From contig JAFZVV010000004.1 of assembly GCA_017617615.1 (NCBI GenBank), positions 1 through 64,000 of the forward strand: a DNA stretch of 64,000 nt. The letters run 5' to 3'. A program made the translations under genes and the position numbers. Position 1 is the stretch's first letter; each line of letters opens with the position of its first letter. Shown here piece after piece: positions 57,362 to 64,000 of the stretch. The notes under the pieces are model-generated. The model was not told the origin of the DNA. It was given only the letters and a program-made list of their open reading frames with translations, and did not search any database. The stretch comes from Prevotella sp. (GTDB taxonomy: Bacteria > Bacteroidota > Bacteroidia > Bacteroidales > Bacteroidaceae).

Positions 57362-57748
57362 ATGAGAAGAGGAAGAGCCGTCTGCGAAACCCTGAAGGAT
57401 GTCCGCCGAAAGATAGCACAGGCCAATGACATCAGCTACAGTCCAAATGTATGCCATCACGAGGGCGATTGTGCCGGCACCTGTGCCGCCTGCGAGAAGG
57501 AAATGCGCTACCTGGAGCACCAGTTGCGCCTGCGCCGCCTCGCCGGGAAGACCGTGCGCGTGGCAGGCGTTTCGTTGGGGATGGTGGCCATTCTTGGCAG
57601 TTGCTTCAAGACCAGCGAATACACGGCGGGACGCGTCCCCTATGATGACAGGACCTCTCAGACCGTGAGTACCCAGAAAGCCGATAGTGTAGGCCTGGGA
57701 ACAGCTACGGCGCAGCCTGAAACGCCGCTTCGCCCGATAGATAAATGA
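57362..57748 (+). CDS. Small four-cysteine protein, copy 2
   Basis: 128 residues from MRRGRAVCETLKDVRRK, the Met matching the start of copy 1; an earlier in-frame ATG at 57347 would add MSSTT. The C-x5-C-x3-C-x2-C motif is intact (CHHEGDCAGTCAACEKE, Cys31 to Cys44), and the hydrophobic segment VRVAGVSLGMVAILGSC is conserved. The last 45 residues differ from copy 1 apart from their Ser/Thr/Ala-rich composition. The two genes lie 41 bases apart and came from a recent tandem duplication. Confidence 0.7.
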   Translation: MRRGRAVCETLKDVRRKIAQANDISYSPNVCHHEGDCAGTCAACEKEMRYLEHQLRLRRLAGKTVRVAGVSLGMVAILGSCFKTSEYTAGRVPYDDRTSQTVSTQKADSVGLGTATAQPETPLRPIDK

Positions 57749-57810
57749 TTCCGGTCCTTGACCGGATGAAAAGCATTCACAAACCATAAAACAACATTTA
57801 GACGACAATG

Positions 57811-57852
57811 CCAACGGCGGGGGAGCACTACGATGTACTCCCCCGCCGTTGG
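57811..57852. terminator. Large hairpin between convergent genes
   Basis: A perfect 15-bp stem (CCAACGGCGGGGGAG and complement) with a 12-base loop. It has no T run on either side, but its place between the convergent four-cysteine gene and the DUF4293 gene suggests it ends both transcripts. Confidence 0.6.
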
Positions 57853-57869
57853 TATTGGGTCATGATGCT

Positions 57870-58331
57870 TTACCTGATTCTATCGGCAGCCCTCACCAGT
57901 TTCTCGTCCTTGATGATGCCCCTTCGGGCCAGGATGTAAAGAATGAGAGATATAGCGGGCAGGGCGGCAGTGAAAGACATCTCCAGATGACAACACTCTT
58001 CCCTCGCCTGTGTGGTATAGACATAGTAGGCACACAAACCCATCCATATCAGGATGAGCAAGATGTTGATGACACACAACCGTGCCTGCTGCATCCTTTT
58101 CTTGTAGAGGAAGATGGCGAATACTGCGATGGGACACGTGAGCAGCAGTACGACAAACATCGGCCATACCGACATGTCTGAACCGCCTTTCCCATTTACC
58201 ATAAACAGATTGGTCATCGTGACGTAATCACCCAATTCTGCCATATGGAAAGTAGCCAACGGCAGGCATAGGCAGACGACGGTGAGCACCAACGCCAGGA
58301 ACAGGTATACGGTCTGTATTCTCTGCCACAT
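57870..58331 (-). CDS. DUF4293-family membrane protein
   Basis: 153 residues with four membrane segments (LFLALVLTVVCLCLPLATF, MFVVLLLTCPIAVFAIFLYK, CVINILLILIWMGLCAYYV, ALPAISLILYILARRGI). The start MWQRIQTVYL and the ending LARRGIIKDEKLVRAADRIR are typical of the Bacteroidetes DUF4293 family, often found next to rpoZ. The function is unknown. It begins 3 bases after rpoZ and is the last gene of the bamD-rpoZ operon. Confidence 0.88.
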   Translation of the reverse strand: MWQRIQTVYLFLALVLTVVCLCLPLATFHMAELGDYVTMTNLFMVNGKGGSDMSVWPMFVVLLLTCPIAVFAIFLYKKRMQQARLCVINILLILIWMGLCAYYVYTTQAREECCHLEMSFTAALPAISLILYILARRGIIKDEKLVRAADRIR

Positions 58332-58334
58332 GAC

Positions 58335-58658
58335 TTATTGCTCTTTTGACGGGTCACGCCAGAACACGTTGCCCTCGATGAATTCCTGTGTGGCGAGAAG
58401 GGTTGCCTTGGGCAGCTTCTCATAGTAGCGCGAGATTTCTATCTGCTCACGGTTCTCGAACACCTCTTCGAGCGTGTCGTTGTACGAGGCGAACTCCTGC
58501 AGTTTCTTGCTCAGGTCCTGCTTGATTTCCACCGAAATCTGGTTGGCACGTTTCGAAATGATGGCCACGCTCTCATAGATGTTCCCGGTCTCCTGACACA
58601 GGTCCATGATATTGCGTGTGACGGTGTTGACAGGTGCTTTTGATTTCTTGTAATCCAT
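58335..58658 (-). CDS. rpoZ: RNA polymerase omega subunit, Bacteroidetes type
   Basis: 107 residues. The core NIYESVAIISKRANQISVEIK matches the omega/RPB6 helix that clamps the beta-prime subunit. The N-terminus MDYKKSKAPVNTVTRN and tail EFIEGNVFWRDP are typical for Bacteroidetes. It lies between bamD (15 bases upstream) and the DUF4293 gene, an order often kept in this phylum. Confidence 0.9.
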   Translation of the reverse strand: MDYKKSKAPVNTVTRNIMDLCQETGNIYESVAIISKRANQISVEIKQDLSKKLQEFASYNDTLEEVFENREQIEISRYYEKLPKATLLATQEFIEGNVFWRDPSKEQ

Positions 58659-58673
58659 TGTGTTGCTTATTAT

Positions 58674-59504
58674 TCAATTTTCTTCTTTGGTATATTTCTT
58701 GCAAGTCTCGATGTATTTCTCCGCCGTTTGCCTGTGGCGTGAGTCGGGGAATTCATTGAGGAAGCCATAGCACTCATCCTCAGCGTCGCGGAAGCGGTCG
58801 AGCCGTTTCGACTCCACACTCTGCTGAGCCAATTCGTACTTGCTCTTCATCACCAGCACGGCGAAATCCTCACGTCTGGGACTATAAGGATAGTCCCTGA
58901 TGGCATTCTGGGCCGTAATGATGCATGCCTCGTAATTGCTGCCGCCACTGGTGCAGTTGCCGAAATACGAGCCGAGGTCATAGTAGAGCTTTGCCGAGTA
59001 CAACTCCTTCGCCACCAGTTTGTCCTGCAACTCGTAAAGCCGGTTGTGAGCCACCTCTTTCAGTTGTGCGTTGGGGAAGAAGTCGAGGTATTCCTGGAAG
59101 GCGGCGATGGCCGACACCGTGGGAGTTTGGTCGAGACGGGGCTCCGGGGTGCTCATATACAGGCTCTGTCCGGTATAGAACGACGCCATCTCGGCAAAAG
59201 TGCCCTTGGGATAGGATGTGTGGTAACGCTTGAAATACTGGGCAGCTGTTTCGTAATCCTTGGCGCAGTAAGCCGACATGGCCAGCATGAAGAGGCTTTC
59301 CTGCCCTTTGTCCGTTCCCTTGAGGATAGTGACGACATCCTGAAGGAGTGTGACGGCACGGGTGTATTTGCCACTGGCGAAACACTCCTTGGCATACTCG
59401 TATTTGTAGTCGTAGTCGCTACTCTTGTACACCCTGTTGTACTCATTGGCACACCCCGAGAACAAGAGCACCGCACATATGGAGATGATGAGGGCTTTCT
59501 TCAT
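58674..59504 (-). CDS. bamD: Outer-membrane assembly lipoprotein BamD
   Basis: 276 residues with lipoprotein signal MKKALIISICAVLLFSGC (Cys18). TPR-type helical repeats fill the rest: YKYEYAKECFASGKYTRAVTLL, DYETAAQYFKRYHTSYPKG, VSAIAAFQEYLDFFPNAQ and DAEDECYGFLNEFPDSRHR. BamD binds BamA and the C-termini of barrel proteins at the inner face of the outer membrane. It is first in the bamD-rpoZ-DUF4293 operon and has a full promoter upstream. Confidence 0.92.
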   Translation of the reverse strand: MKKALIISICAVLLFSGCANEYNRVYKSSDYDYKYEYAKECFASGKYTRAVTLLQDVVTILKGTDKGQESLFMLAMSAYCAKDYETAAQYFKRYHTSYPKGTFAEMASFYTGQSLYMSTPEPRLDQTPTVSAIAAFQEYLDFFPNAQLKEVAHNRLYELQDKLVAKELYSAKLYYDLGSYFGNCTSGGSNYEACIITAQNAIRDYPYSPRREDFAVLVMKSKYELAQQSVESKRLDRFRDAEDECYGFLNEFPDSRHRQTAEKYIETCKKYTKEEN

Positions 59505-59522
59505 AATTTACACTTTGACCTG

Positions 59523-59553
59523 CAAAATTACACATAAATCCCTTAATAACAAA
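59523..59553 (-). promoter_or_regulatory. Promoter for the bamD operon
   Basis: Minus strand: TTTG (59550-59553), 19 bases, TAATTTTG (59523-59530), a full consensus match 19 bases before the start codon. Confidence 0.75.
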
Positions 59554-59615
59554 GCCCGGACTTGTTTTTTAGCAAAAAATCACGATTGCAAGCCGTGTAT
59601 TAAGGTTATTTTGTA

Positions 59616-59623
59616 TATCTTTG
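59616..59623 (+). promoter_or_regulatory. -7 element for uvrB
   Basis: TATCTTTG, exact TAnnTTTG match, giving a leader of about 135 bases before the uvrB start at 59767. No -33 TTTG at the right spacing. Confidence 0.45.
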
Positions 59624-59638
59624 CATGACAAGGAAGAG

Positions 59639-59700
59639 CTCTGTATACAGAGAGCCTTCCCCTGCCCCGCCCCCACTGACTCCCCCGTATCCCGGGGGAG
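59639..59700 (+). promoter_or_regulatory. Hairpins in the uvrB leader
   Basis: A perfect palindrome CTCTGTATACAGAG (59639-59652) is followed by CTCCCCCG-TATCC-CGGGGGAG (59680-59700). Both lie between the predicted promoter and uvrB. Confidence 0.5.
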
Positions 59701-59766
59701 AACAATGTAGGAGGGGTACATGAATACCTCTCCCTTCTAGGAGGGGAAAAGAGAAACGCGACGACA

Positions 59767-61782
59767 ATGGATTTCAAACTCACCTCGAAATACAGTCCCA
59801 CAGGCGACCAGCCACAGGCCATCCACGAACTTACAGAGGGCTTGCAGAGGGGCGACCGCGCACAGGTGCTCCTCGGTGTCACCGGATCGGGAAAGACCTT
59901 CACCGTGGCCAACGTCATCGCCGCTGTGAACCGCCCTACGCTCATCCTGAGCCACAACAAGACACTCGCGGCACAACTCTACGAGGAGATGCGCGGCTTC
60001 TTCCCCGAGAATGCCGTGGAATACTACGTGTCCTACTACGACTACTACCAGCCCGAGGCCTACCTGCCACATACCGACACCTACATCGAGAAAGACCTGG
60101 CCATCAACGAAGAGATCGACCGGCTCCGGCTCTCCGCTGTCTCATCGCTCCTCAGCGGCCGGAAAGACGTGGTAGTGGTGTCGTCGGTGTCGTGCATCTA
60201 TGGTATGGGAGGACCTACGGCGATGGCAGAGAGCGTCATCCAACTGCATAAGGGACAGACACTGGCGCGCAACATGCTGCTCCGCCGTCTCGTCGACGCC
60301 CTCTACGTACGCAACGACATCGACCTGCAGCGCGGCACGTTCCGCGTGAAAGGCGACACCGTGGACATCTTCATGGCCTACAGCGACAACGTGGTACGCG
60401 TGACATTCTGGGACGATGAGATAGATGCCATCGAGGAAGTCGATGCCATCTCCTTCTACCGCATGGCGACATTCGACGACTACCAGATATATCCTGCCAA
60501 TCTCTTCGTCACCTCGAAGGAGCAACAGGAAAAGGCCATCCACGATATCCAGGATGACCTGCTGAAACAGATTGACTTCTTCAACGAGATGGGCGACCCC
60601 ATGCGTGCCCAGCGCATCAAGGAGCGCGTGGAGTACGACATGGAGATGATCAAGGAACTCGGTCACTGCTCGGGCATAGAGAACTACTCACGCTATTTCG
60701 ACGGGCGCGAGGCAGGCCAGAAGCCCTATTGCCTGCTCGACTTCTTCCCCGACGACTACCTGATGGTCATCGATGAGAGCCATGTCAGCGTGCCACAGCT
60801 CAACGCGATGTATGGCGGCGACCATGCACGCAAGAGCAATCTCGTGGAGTATGGCTTCCGACTGCCCGCCGCCTTCGACAATCGTCCGCTGCGCTTCGAT
60901 GAGTTCCAGCAGATGGTGCACCAGGTCATCTATGTCTCGGCCACTCCCGCCGACTTCGAGCTTCAGGAGGCCGAGGGCGTTGTCGTCGAGCAACTCATCC
61001 GCCCCACCGGACTCCTCGACCCCGAAATCGAGGTGCGCCCCAGCGAGAACCAGATTGACGACTTGATGGATGAGATACTCACCCGCATCCACCGCGACGA
61101 ACGGGTGCTCACCACCACCCTCACCAAGCGCATGGCAGAGGAACTGACCGAATACCTGCTCAACAACGGCGTCCGGGCCAACTACATCCACAGCGATGTC
61201 GCCACCCTCGACCGCGTGAAGATCATGAGCGACTTCCGCGCAGGGGTCTTCGACGTGCTCGTGGGCGTGAACCTCCTGCGCGAGGGACTCGACCTGCCCG
61301 AGGTGTCGCTTGTCGCCATCATCGATGCCGACAAGGAAGGGTTCCTCCGCAGTCACCGTGCCCTGACGCAGACCGCAGGCCGTGCGGCACGCAATGTCAA
61401 CGGCAAGGTCATCATGTATGCCGACACCATCACCGAGAGCATGCAGAAGACCATCGACGAGACCAACCGCCGGCGCACCATCCAGATGCGCTACAATGCC
61501 GAACATGGCATTACCCCACAGCAAATCGTGAAGGAAATCAAGGGCGGACTGGTGAAACCTGCCGAGTCGGCCACCAGCTATGGCAACGCCTATGTGGAGC
61601 CCGACAGCAGCCGAATGGTGGCCGACCCCGTGATGCGCTCGATGACTACAGAACAAATCAAGGAAAGCATTGCCGAGAGTACACGTCTGATGAACGAGGC
61701 GGCCCGTCGTCTCGACTTCCTGCAAGCCGCGCAGTACCGCGACGAGGTGCTACGGCTACAGGAACTCCTGAAAACGGACTGA
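59767..61782 (+). CDS. uvrB: Excinuclease ABC subunit B
   Basis: 671 residues, normal length. It is the helicase-like damage-verification subunit of nucleotide excision repair, working with UvrA and UvrC. Walker A is GVTGSGKT (37-44). The beta-hairpin YYVSYYDYYQPEAYLP clamps DNA, DESHVSVPQ is the DEAD-type box, and LLREGLDLPEVSLVAI and QTAGRAARN are helicase motifs V and VI. The UVR domain (EAARRLDFLQAAQYRDEVLRL) ends the protein and contacts UvrC. Confidence 0.98.
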   Translation: MDFKLTSKYSPTGDQPQAIHELTEGLQRGDRAQVLLGVTGSGKTFTVANVIAAVNRPTLILSHNKTLAAQLYEEMRGFFPENAVEYYVSYYDYYQPEAYLPHTDTYIEKDLAINEEIDRLRLSAVSSLLSGRKDVVVVSSVSCIYGMGGPTAMAESVIQLHKGQTLARNMLLRRLVDALYVRNDIDLQRGTFRVKGDTVDIFMAYSDNVVRVTFWDDEIDAIEEVDAISFYRMATFDDYQIYPANLFVTSKEQQEKAIHDIQDDLLKQIDFFNEMGDPMRAQRIKERVEYDMEMIKELGHCSGIENYSRYFDGREAGQKPYCLLDFFPDDYLMVIDESHVSVPQLNAMYGGDHARKSNLVEYGFRLPAAFDNRPLRFDEFQQMVHQVIYVSATPADFELQEAEGVVVEQLIRPTGLLDPEIEVRPSENQIDDLMDEILTRIHRDERVLTTTLTKRMAEELTEYLLNNGVRANYIHSDVATLDRVKIMSDFRAGVFDVLVGVNLLREGLDLPEVSLVAIIDADKEGFLRSHRALTQTAGRAARNVNGKVIMYADTITESMQKTIDETNRRRTIQMRYNAEHGITPQQIVKEIKGGLVKPAESATSYGNAYVEPDSSRMVADPVMRSMTTEQIKESIAESTRLMNEAARRLDFLQAAQYRDEVLRLQELLKTD

Positions 61783-61853
61783 ATCCGACCGCGAGGGAAG
61801 GCCTAAAGAATCATAAACTCTCCTTCAATTGTTGTCGTTTCGGAAATAATGTG

Positions 61854-61861
61854 TAATTTTG
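61854..61861 (+). promoter_or_regulatory. -7 element for the DUF4468 gene
   Basis: TAATTTTG, exact match, with TGTTG (61830-61834) 19 bases before; 29 bases ahead of the start codon. Confidence 0.55.
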
Positions 61862-61889
61862 CGGTGTGATACCATAACCATATATCATC

Positions 61890-62531
61890 ATGAAGTCAAT
61901 CATCGTCTATATTCTGCTCTGTCTGCCCCTCACCATGGCAGCACAGGGCACATGGGAAGTACCCGATGCCGGCAACACGACCACGGCAAAGGCCAAGGAG
62001 CCGAAAGCCGGCAAAGAAGAGTATAAATATACCAAATATCTGGGCGACGTGGTGCCCATGGTCAACGGAGAGGTAGAGTGGCAGAGGACTTTCCACAACA
62101 ACAAAAGCGCAGCAGAGAACTACACGCTGATGTATGATTACCTCACGCAGATGACAAAGGCCGAGAGTTCACTCCCCGAGAGCAGGGTGCAGGTCGTGAA
62201 CAAGACCGAGCACAAGCTGGTTTGCCACTTCGAGGAATGGATGGTCTTCTACTCATCGATGATTGTGCTCAACCGCACCCGATTCATCTACACCCTCGCC
62301 TGCGACTGCGCCGACAACGAGGTGTCGGTGCGACTGATTCGTCTCTCGTATGTCGACTATGAAAACGAGAAGAGGGCAGGCAGACACAAGGCCGAGGAGT
62401 GGATTACCGACCGTTACGCCCTGAATAAAAAGCATACCAAACTGTTGAAGATAACAGGCAAATACCGCCGGCACACCGTAGACCGCATGGAAGAAATCCT
62501 CAACAACCTGAAAGGGGTTATTGAAAATTGA
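61890..62531 (+). CDS. Secreted DUF4468-type protein
   Basis: 213 residues, signal peptide MKSIIVYILLCLPLTMAAQ. After a Lys/Ala-rich linker, the domain has VNGEVEWQRTFHNNKSAAENYT and RFIYTLACDCADNEVSVRLIRLSY, resembling the DUF4468 (TBP-like fold) family of Bacteroidetes envelope proteins. The C-terminal helix pair (RRHTVDRMEEILNNLKGVI) completes it. The function is unknown. It is followed by a 222-base gap containing 11-bp tandem repeats. Confidence 0.75.
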   Translation: MKSIIVYILLCLPLTMAAQGTWEVPDAGNTTTAKAKEPKAGKEEYKYTKYLGDVVPMVNGEVEWQRTFHNNKSAAENYTLMYDYLTQMTKAESSLPESRVQVVNKTEHKLVCHFEEWMVFYSSMIVLNRTRFIYTLACDCADNEVSVRLIRLSYVDYENEKRAGRHKAEEWITDRYALNKKHTKLLKITGKYRRHTVDRMEEILNNLKGVIEN

Positions 62532-62649
62532 TTCCGGGCTTCGCCCGATTATCGGCGGCGCCTCGGCAATTGAAGATTTTGGTGATGATGGGCGAAATGG
62601 GCTGAATAGGCAAAATGGGCCGAGGGGACTGAGTCGCAAGTCTATTGTC

Positions 62650-62705
62650 CCTTTAACTTCCTTTTAACTTCCCTTTAACTTCCTTTTAACTTCCTTTTAA
62701 CTTCC
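62650..62705 (+). repeat. Five 11-bp tandem repeats
   Basis: TTTAACTT recurs at 62652, 62663, 62674, 62685 and 62696, each followed by CC and one to two pyrimidines: an 11-base period that keeps one face of the helix. The array lies 50 bases before the next start codon. A short pyrimidine-rich stretch follows it. Confidence 0.85.
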
Positions 62706-62753
62706 CTTCCATTCCCTCCAGAAAACCTTCCCTTCCATCCAAAAGACTGAAAA

Positions 62754-62975
62754 ATGGAAAACTCATACAACGAACGGCTTGAGCGCCGACACCGCCGCCA
62801 GCGCGACGACGATAACATGCTGAAGTTCCGCAACGTACTCAACATCATCTTCATGGTGATGGCCATCATTGGCGTAGTGCTCTACTTCACCGATTACCGC
62901 ACCATCGGCACCTACGTGTTGCTGGCCAGCATGGCCGTGAAAATGGTAGAGTGCTGCATCCGTATGTTGCGATAA
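62754..62975 (+). CDS. Small two-pass membrane protein
   Basis: 73 residues. A highly charged N-terminus (NERLERRHRRQRDDDN) precedes two hydrophobic segments, VLNIIFMVMAIIGVVLYF and TYVLLASMAVKMVECCIRML. It lies 19 bases before the Porin_10 gene and may be co-transcribed with it. No family function is known to me. Confidence 0.7.
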   Translation: MENSYNERLERRHRRQRDDDNMLKFRNVLNIIFMVMAIIGVVLYFTDYRTIGTYVLLASMAVKMVECCIRMLR

Positions 62976-62994
62976 ACCCTTTATAGAACGTTTA

Positions 62995-64000
62995 TGAAGA
63001 CCTACCGACTGTGGCTCGCCACCCTGCTCCTCTCACTCACCAGTGCCTACATCTTCGCACAGGACTACAATGCCATCACTCCTGACGGCACCTTCTCGCC
63101 AGCCTCCCACAGCAGGACCGACAGCACGGGGCACGGGAAGAAAGACTTTCCTCGCGGCATGCACGTATGGACCGTGGACGAGCGTTTCGGTGACATTACT
63201 CCCGCTGAGCCCGACACCCTGTCGTATATGTTCATGAACACCATCTTCACCACAGGTCTTTACGGAGAGTTCAACACCACCGGCAACCTCGGTGCACCAC
63301 GCATCAACAGGATCTTCACCGACAGGAAGGAGTCGACGGAAGACTTCCTCTTCAACGAATACCAGGACTATTTCATCGTCAGTCCCGGCGACTTCCATTT
63401 CACCAACACCTATTCGCCCATCACCAACCTCAGCCTGAACACCTGCGGCAACCGCACCAACGGCGAAGACCACTTCAAGGCCTTCTTCGCGGTAAATGCA
63501 GGCAAGCGCCTTGGCGTGGGACTGAAGTTCGACTACCTCTACGGACGCGGATATTACGCCGACAACAGTTCGGCACTCTTCAACTACACCGCCTGGGGGT
63601 CCTACCTCGGCGACCGTTACCAGGCTCACCTGCTCTTCTCGACCAACCACCAGAAGCAGGCCGAAAACGGCGGTATCACCAACGACAACTTCATCACGCA
63701 CCCCGAGAGTTTCAACGAAAACTACAACGAGAACGAGATTCCCACGATGCTATCGCAGAACTGGAACCGTAACGACAACCAGCACATCTTCCTCACCCAC
63801 CGCTACAGCCTTGGTTTCAACCGTAAGGTGCCCATGACCGAGGAGGAAATCAAGGCGAAGAAATTCGCCATGGAATCGCAGAAAGAGAACGATGCGAAGA
63901 AGGCCAAGGAAGAGGCACGGAAGAAAGCCGAGGAAGAGGGTGTGGAGTTCGACGAGGAGGACTACGACACTCAAGTGGCGTTTGAGCAGAAGAACGCCAC
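62995..64000 (+). CDS. Porin_10-family outer-membrane protein, N-terminal part (cut by right edge)
   Basis: The frame opens at ATG 62995 and continues past the window, at least 335 residues. Signal peptide MKTYRLWLATLLLSLTSAYIFAQ. Putative-porin (Porin_10) family marks include HVWTVDERFGDITPAEPDT, YNTTGNLG-like FNTTGNLGAPRINRIF, FHFTNTYSPITNLSLN and LGVGLKFDYLYGRGYY, all beta-barrel-like. Residues about 285-320 are an unusual run of Lys, Glu and Ala (EEEIKAKKFAMESQK) breaking the barrel pattern, probably a long helical loop. Its substrate is unknown. Confidence 0.85.

Overview
The window is chromosomal DNA of a Bacteroidales bacterium, most likely a Prevotella-type gut or rumen anaerobe. Supporting signs are SusC/SusD pairs, lipoproteins with Bacteroidetes lipoboxes, Bacteroidetes-type omega subunit, BamD and Porin_10 proteins, a strict-anaerobe core (PFOR, PPDK, membrane pyrophosphatase, tryptophanase), and the Bacteroidetes promoter pattern TTTG-N19-21-TAnnTTTG in front of many genes. 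I see no tRNA, rRNA, insertion sequence, prophage or CRISPR array.

Layout. 0-1.3 kb: the tail of an unknown coiled-coil protein and an unknown secreted protein. 1.4-12.5 kb: a polysaccharide utilisation locus with a large unassigned TIM-barrel glycosidase, a three-part GH43-like/GH2/malectin fusion, a SusC lacking the usual N-terminal extension, and a SusD. 12.5-14.4 kb: tryptophanase with a long structured leader. 14.4-21.0 kb: a four-gene operon made of two copies of a module, each a PD40 beta-propeller lipoprotein with a CxxCH haem-type motif plus a large DUF6057-like membrane protein. 21.2-27.2 kb: a SusC/SusD/SusE-like surface uptake set with no enzyme beside it. 27.5-30.7 kb: recA, a carboxynorspermidine-synthase-like dehydrogenase and a small conserved protein, preceded by three tandem 74-bp repeats that each carry a full promoter. 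30.8-37.1 kb: transport and housekeeping genes (NhaD antiporter, EamA exporter, GtrA, TrmO, PAP2 phosphatase, TatA/TatC, an orphan ABC ATPase). 37.5-39.5 kb: a membrane-anchored PP2C-like protein and a small membrane protein. 39.6-47.6 kb: PPDK, RlmD, a phosphate-selective-type porin and a K+-dependent membrane pyrophosphatase. 47.8-52.3 kb: a His/Ser-rich small membrane protein, a GH43 with an upstream ATP-grasp-like partner, and a DUF4143-type ATPase. 52.3-56 kb: pyruvate:ferredoxin oxidoreductase. 56.2-57.8 kb: an Ala-rich LEA-like lipoprotein and two tandem copies of a small four-cysteine protein. 57.9-64 kb: DUF4293, rpoZ, bamD, uvrB, a DUF4468 protein, a small membrane protein and the start of a Porin_10 outer-membrane protein that runs off the right edge.

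How the genes fit together. The first locus and the GH43 gene indicate plant or host glycan breakdown. PFOR, PPDK and the ion-pumping pyrophosphatase form a PPi-linked pyruvate/PEP energy economy. The least explained parts are the duplicated CxxCH-lipoprotein/DUF6057 operon, the tnaA leader, the triplicated promoter unit ahead of the recA operon, and the paired four-cysteine small proteins.
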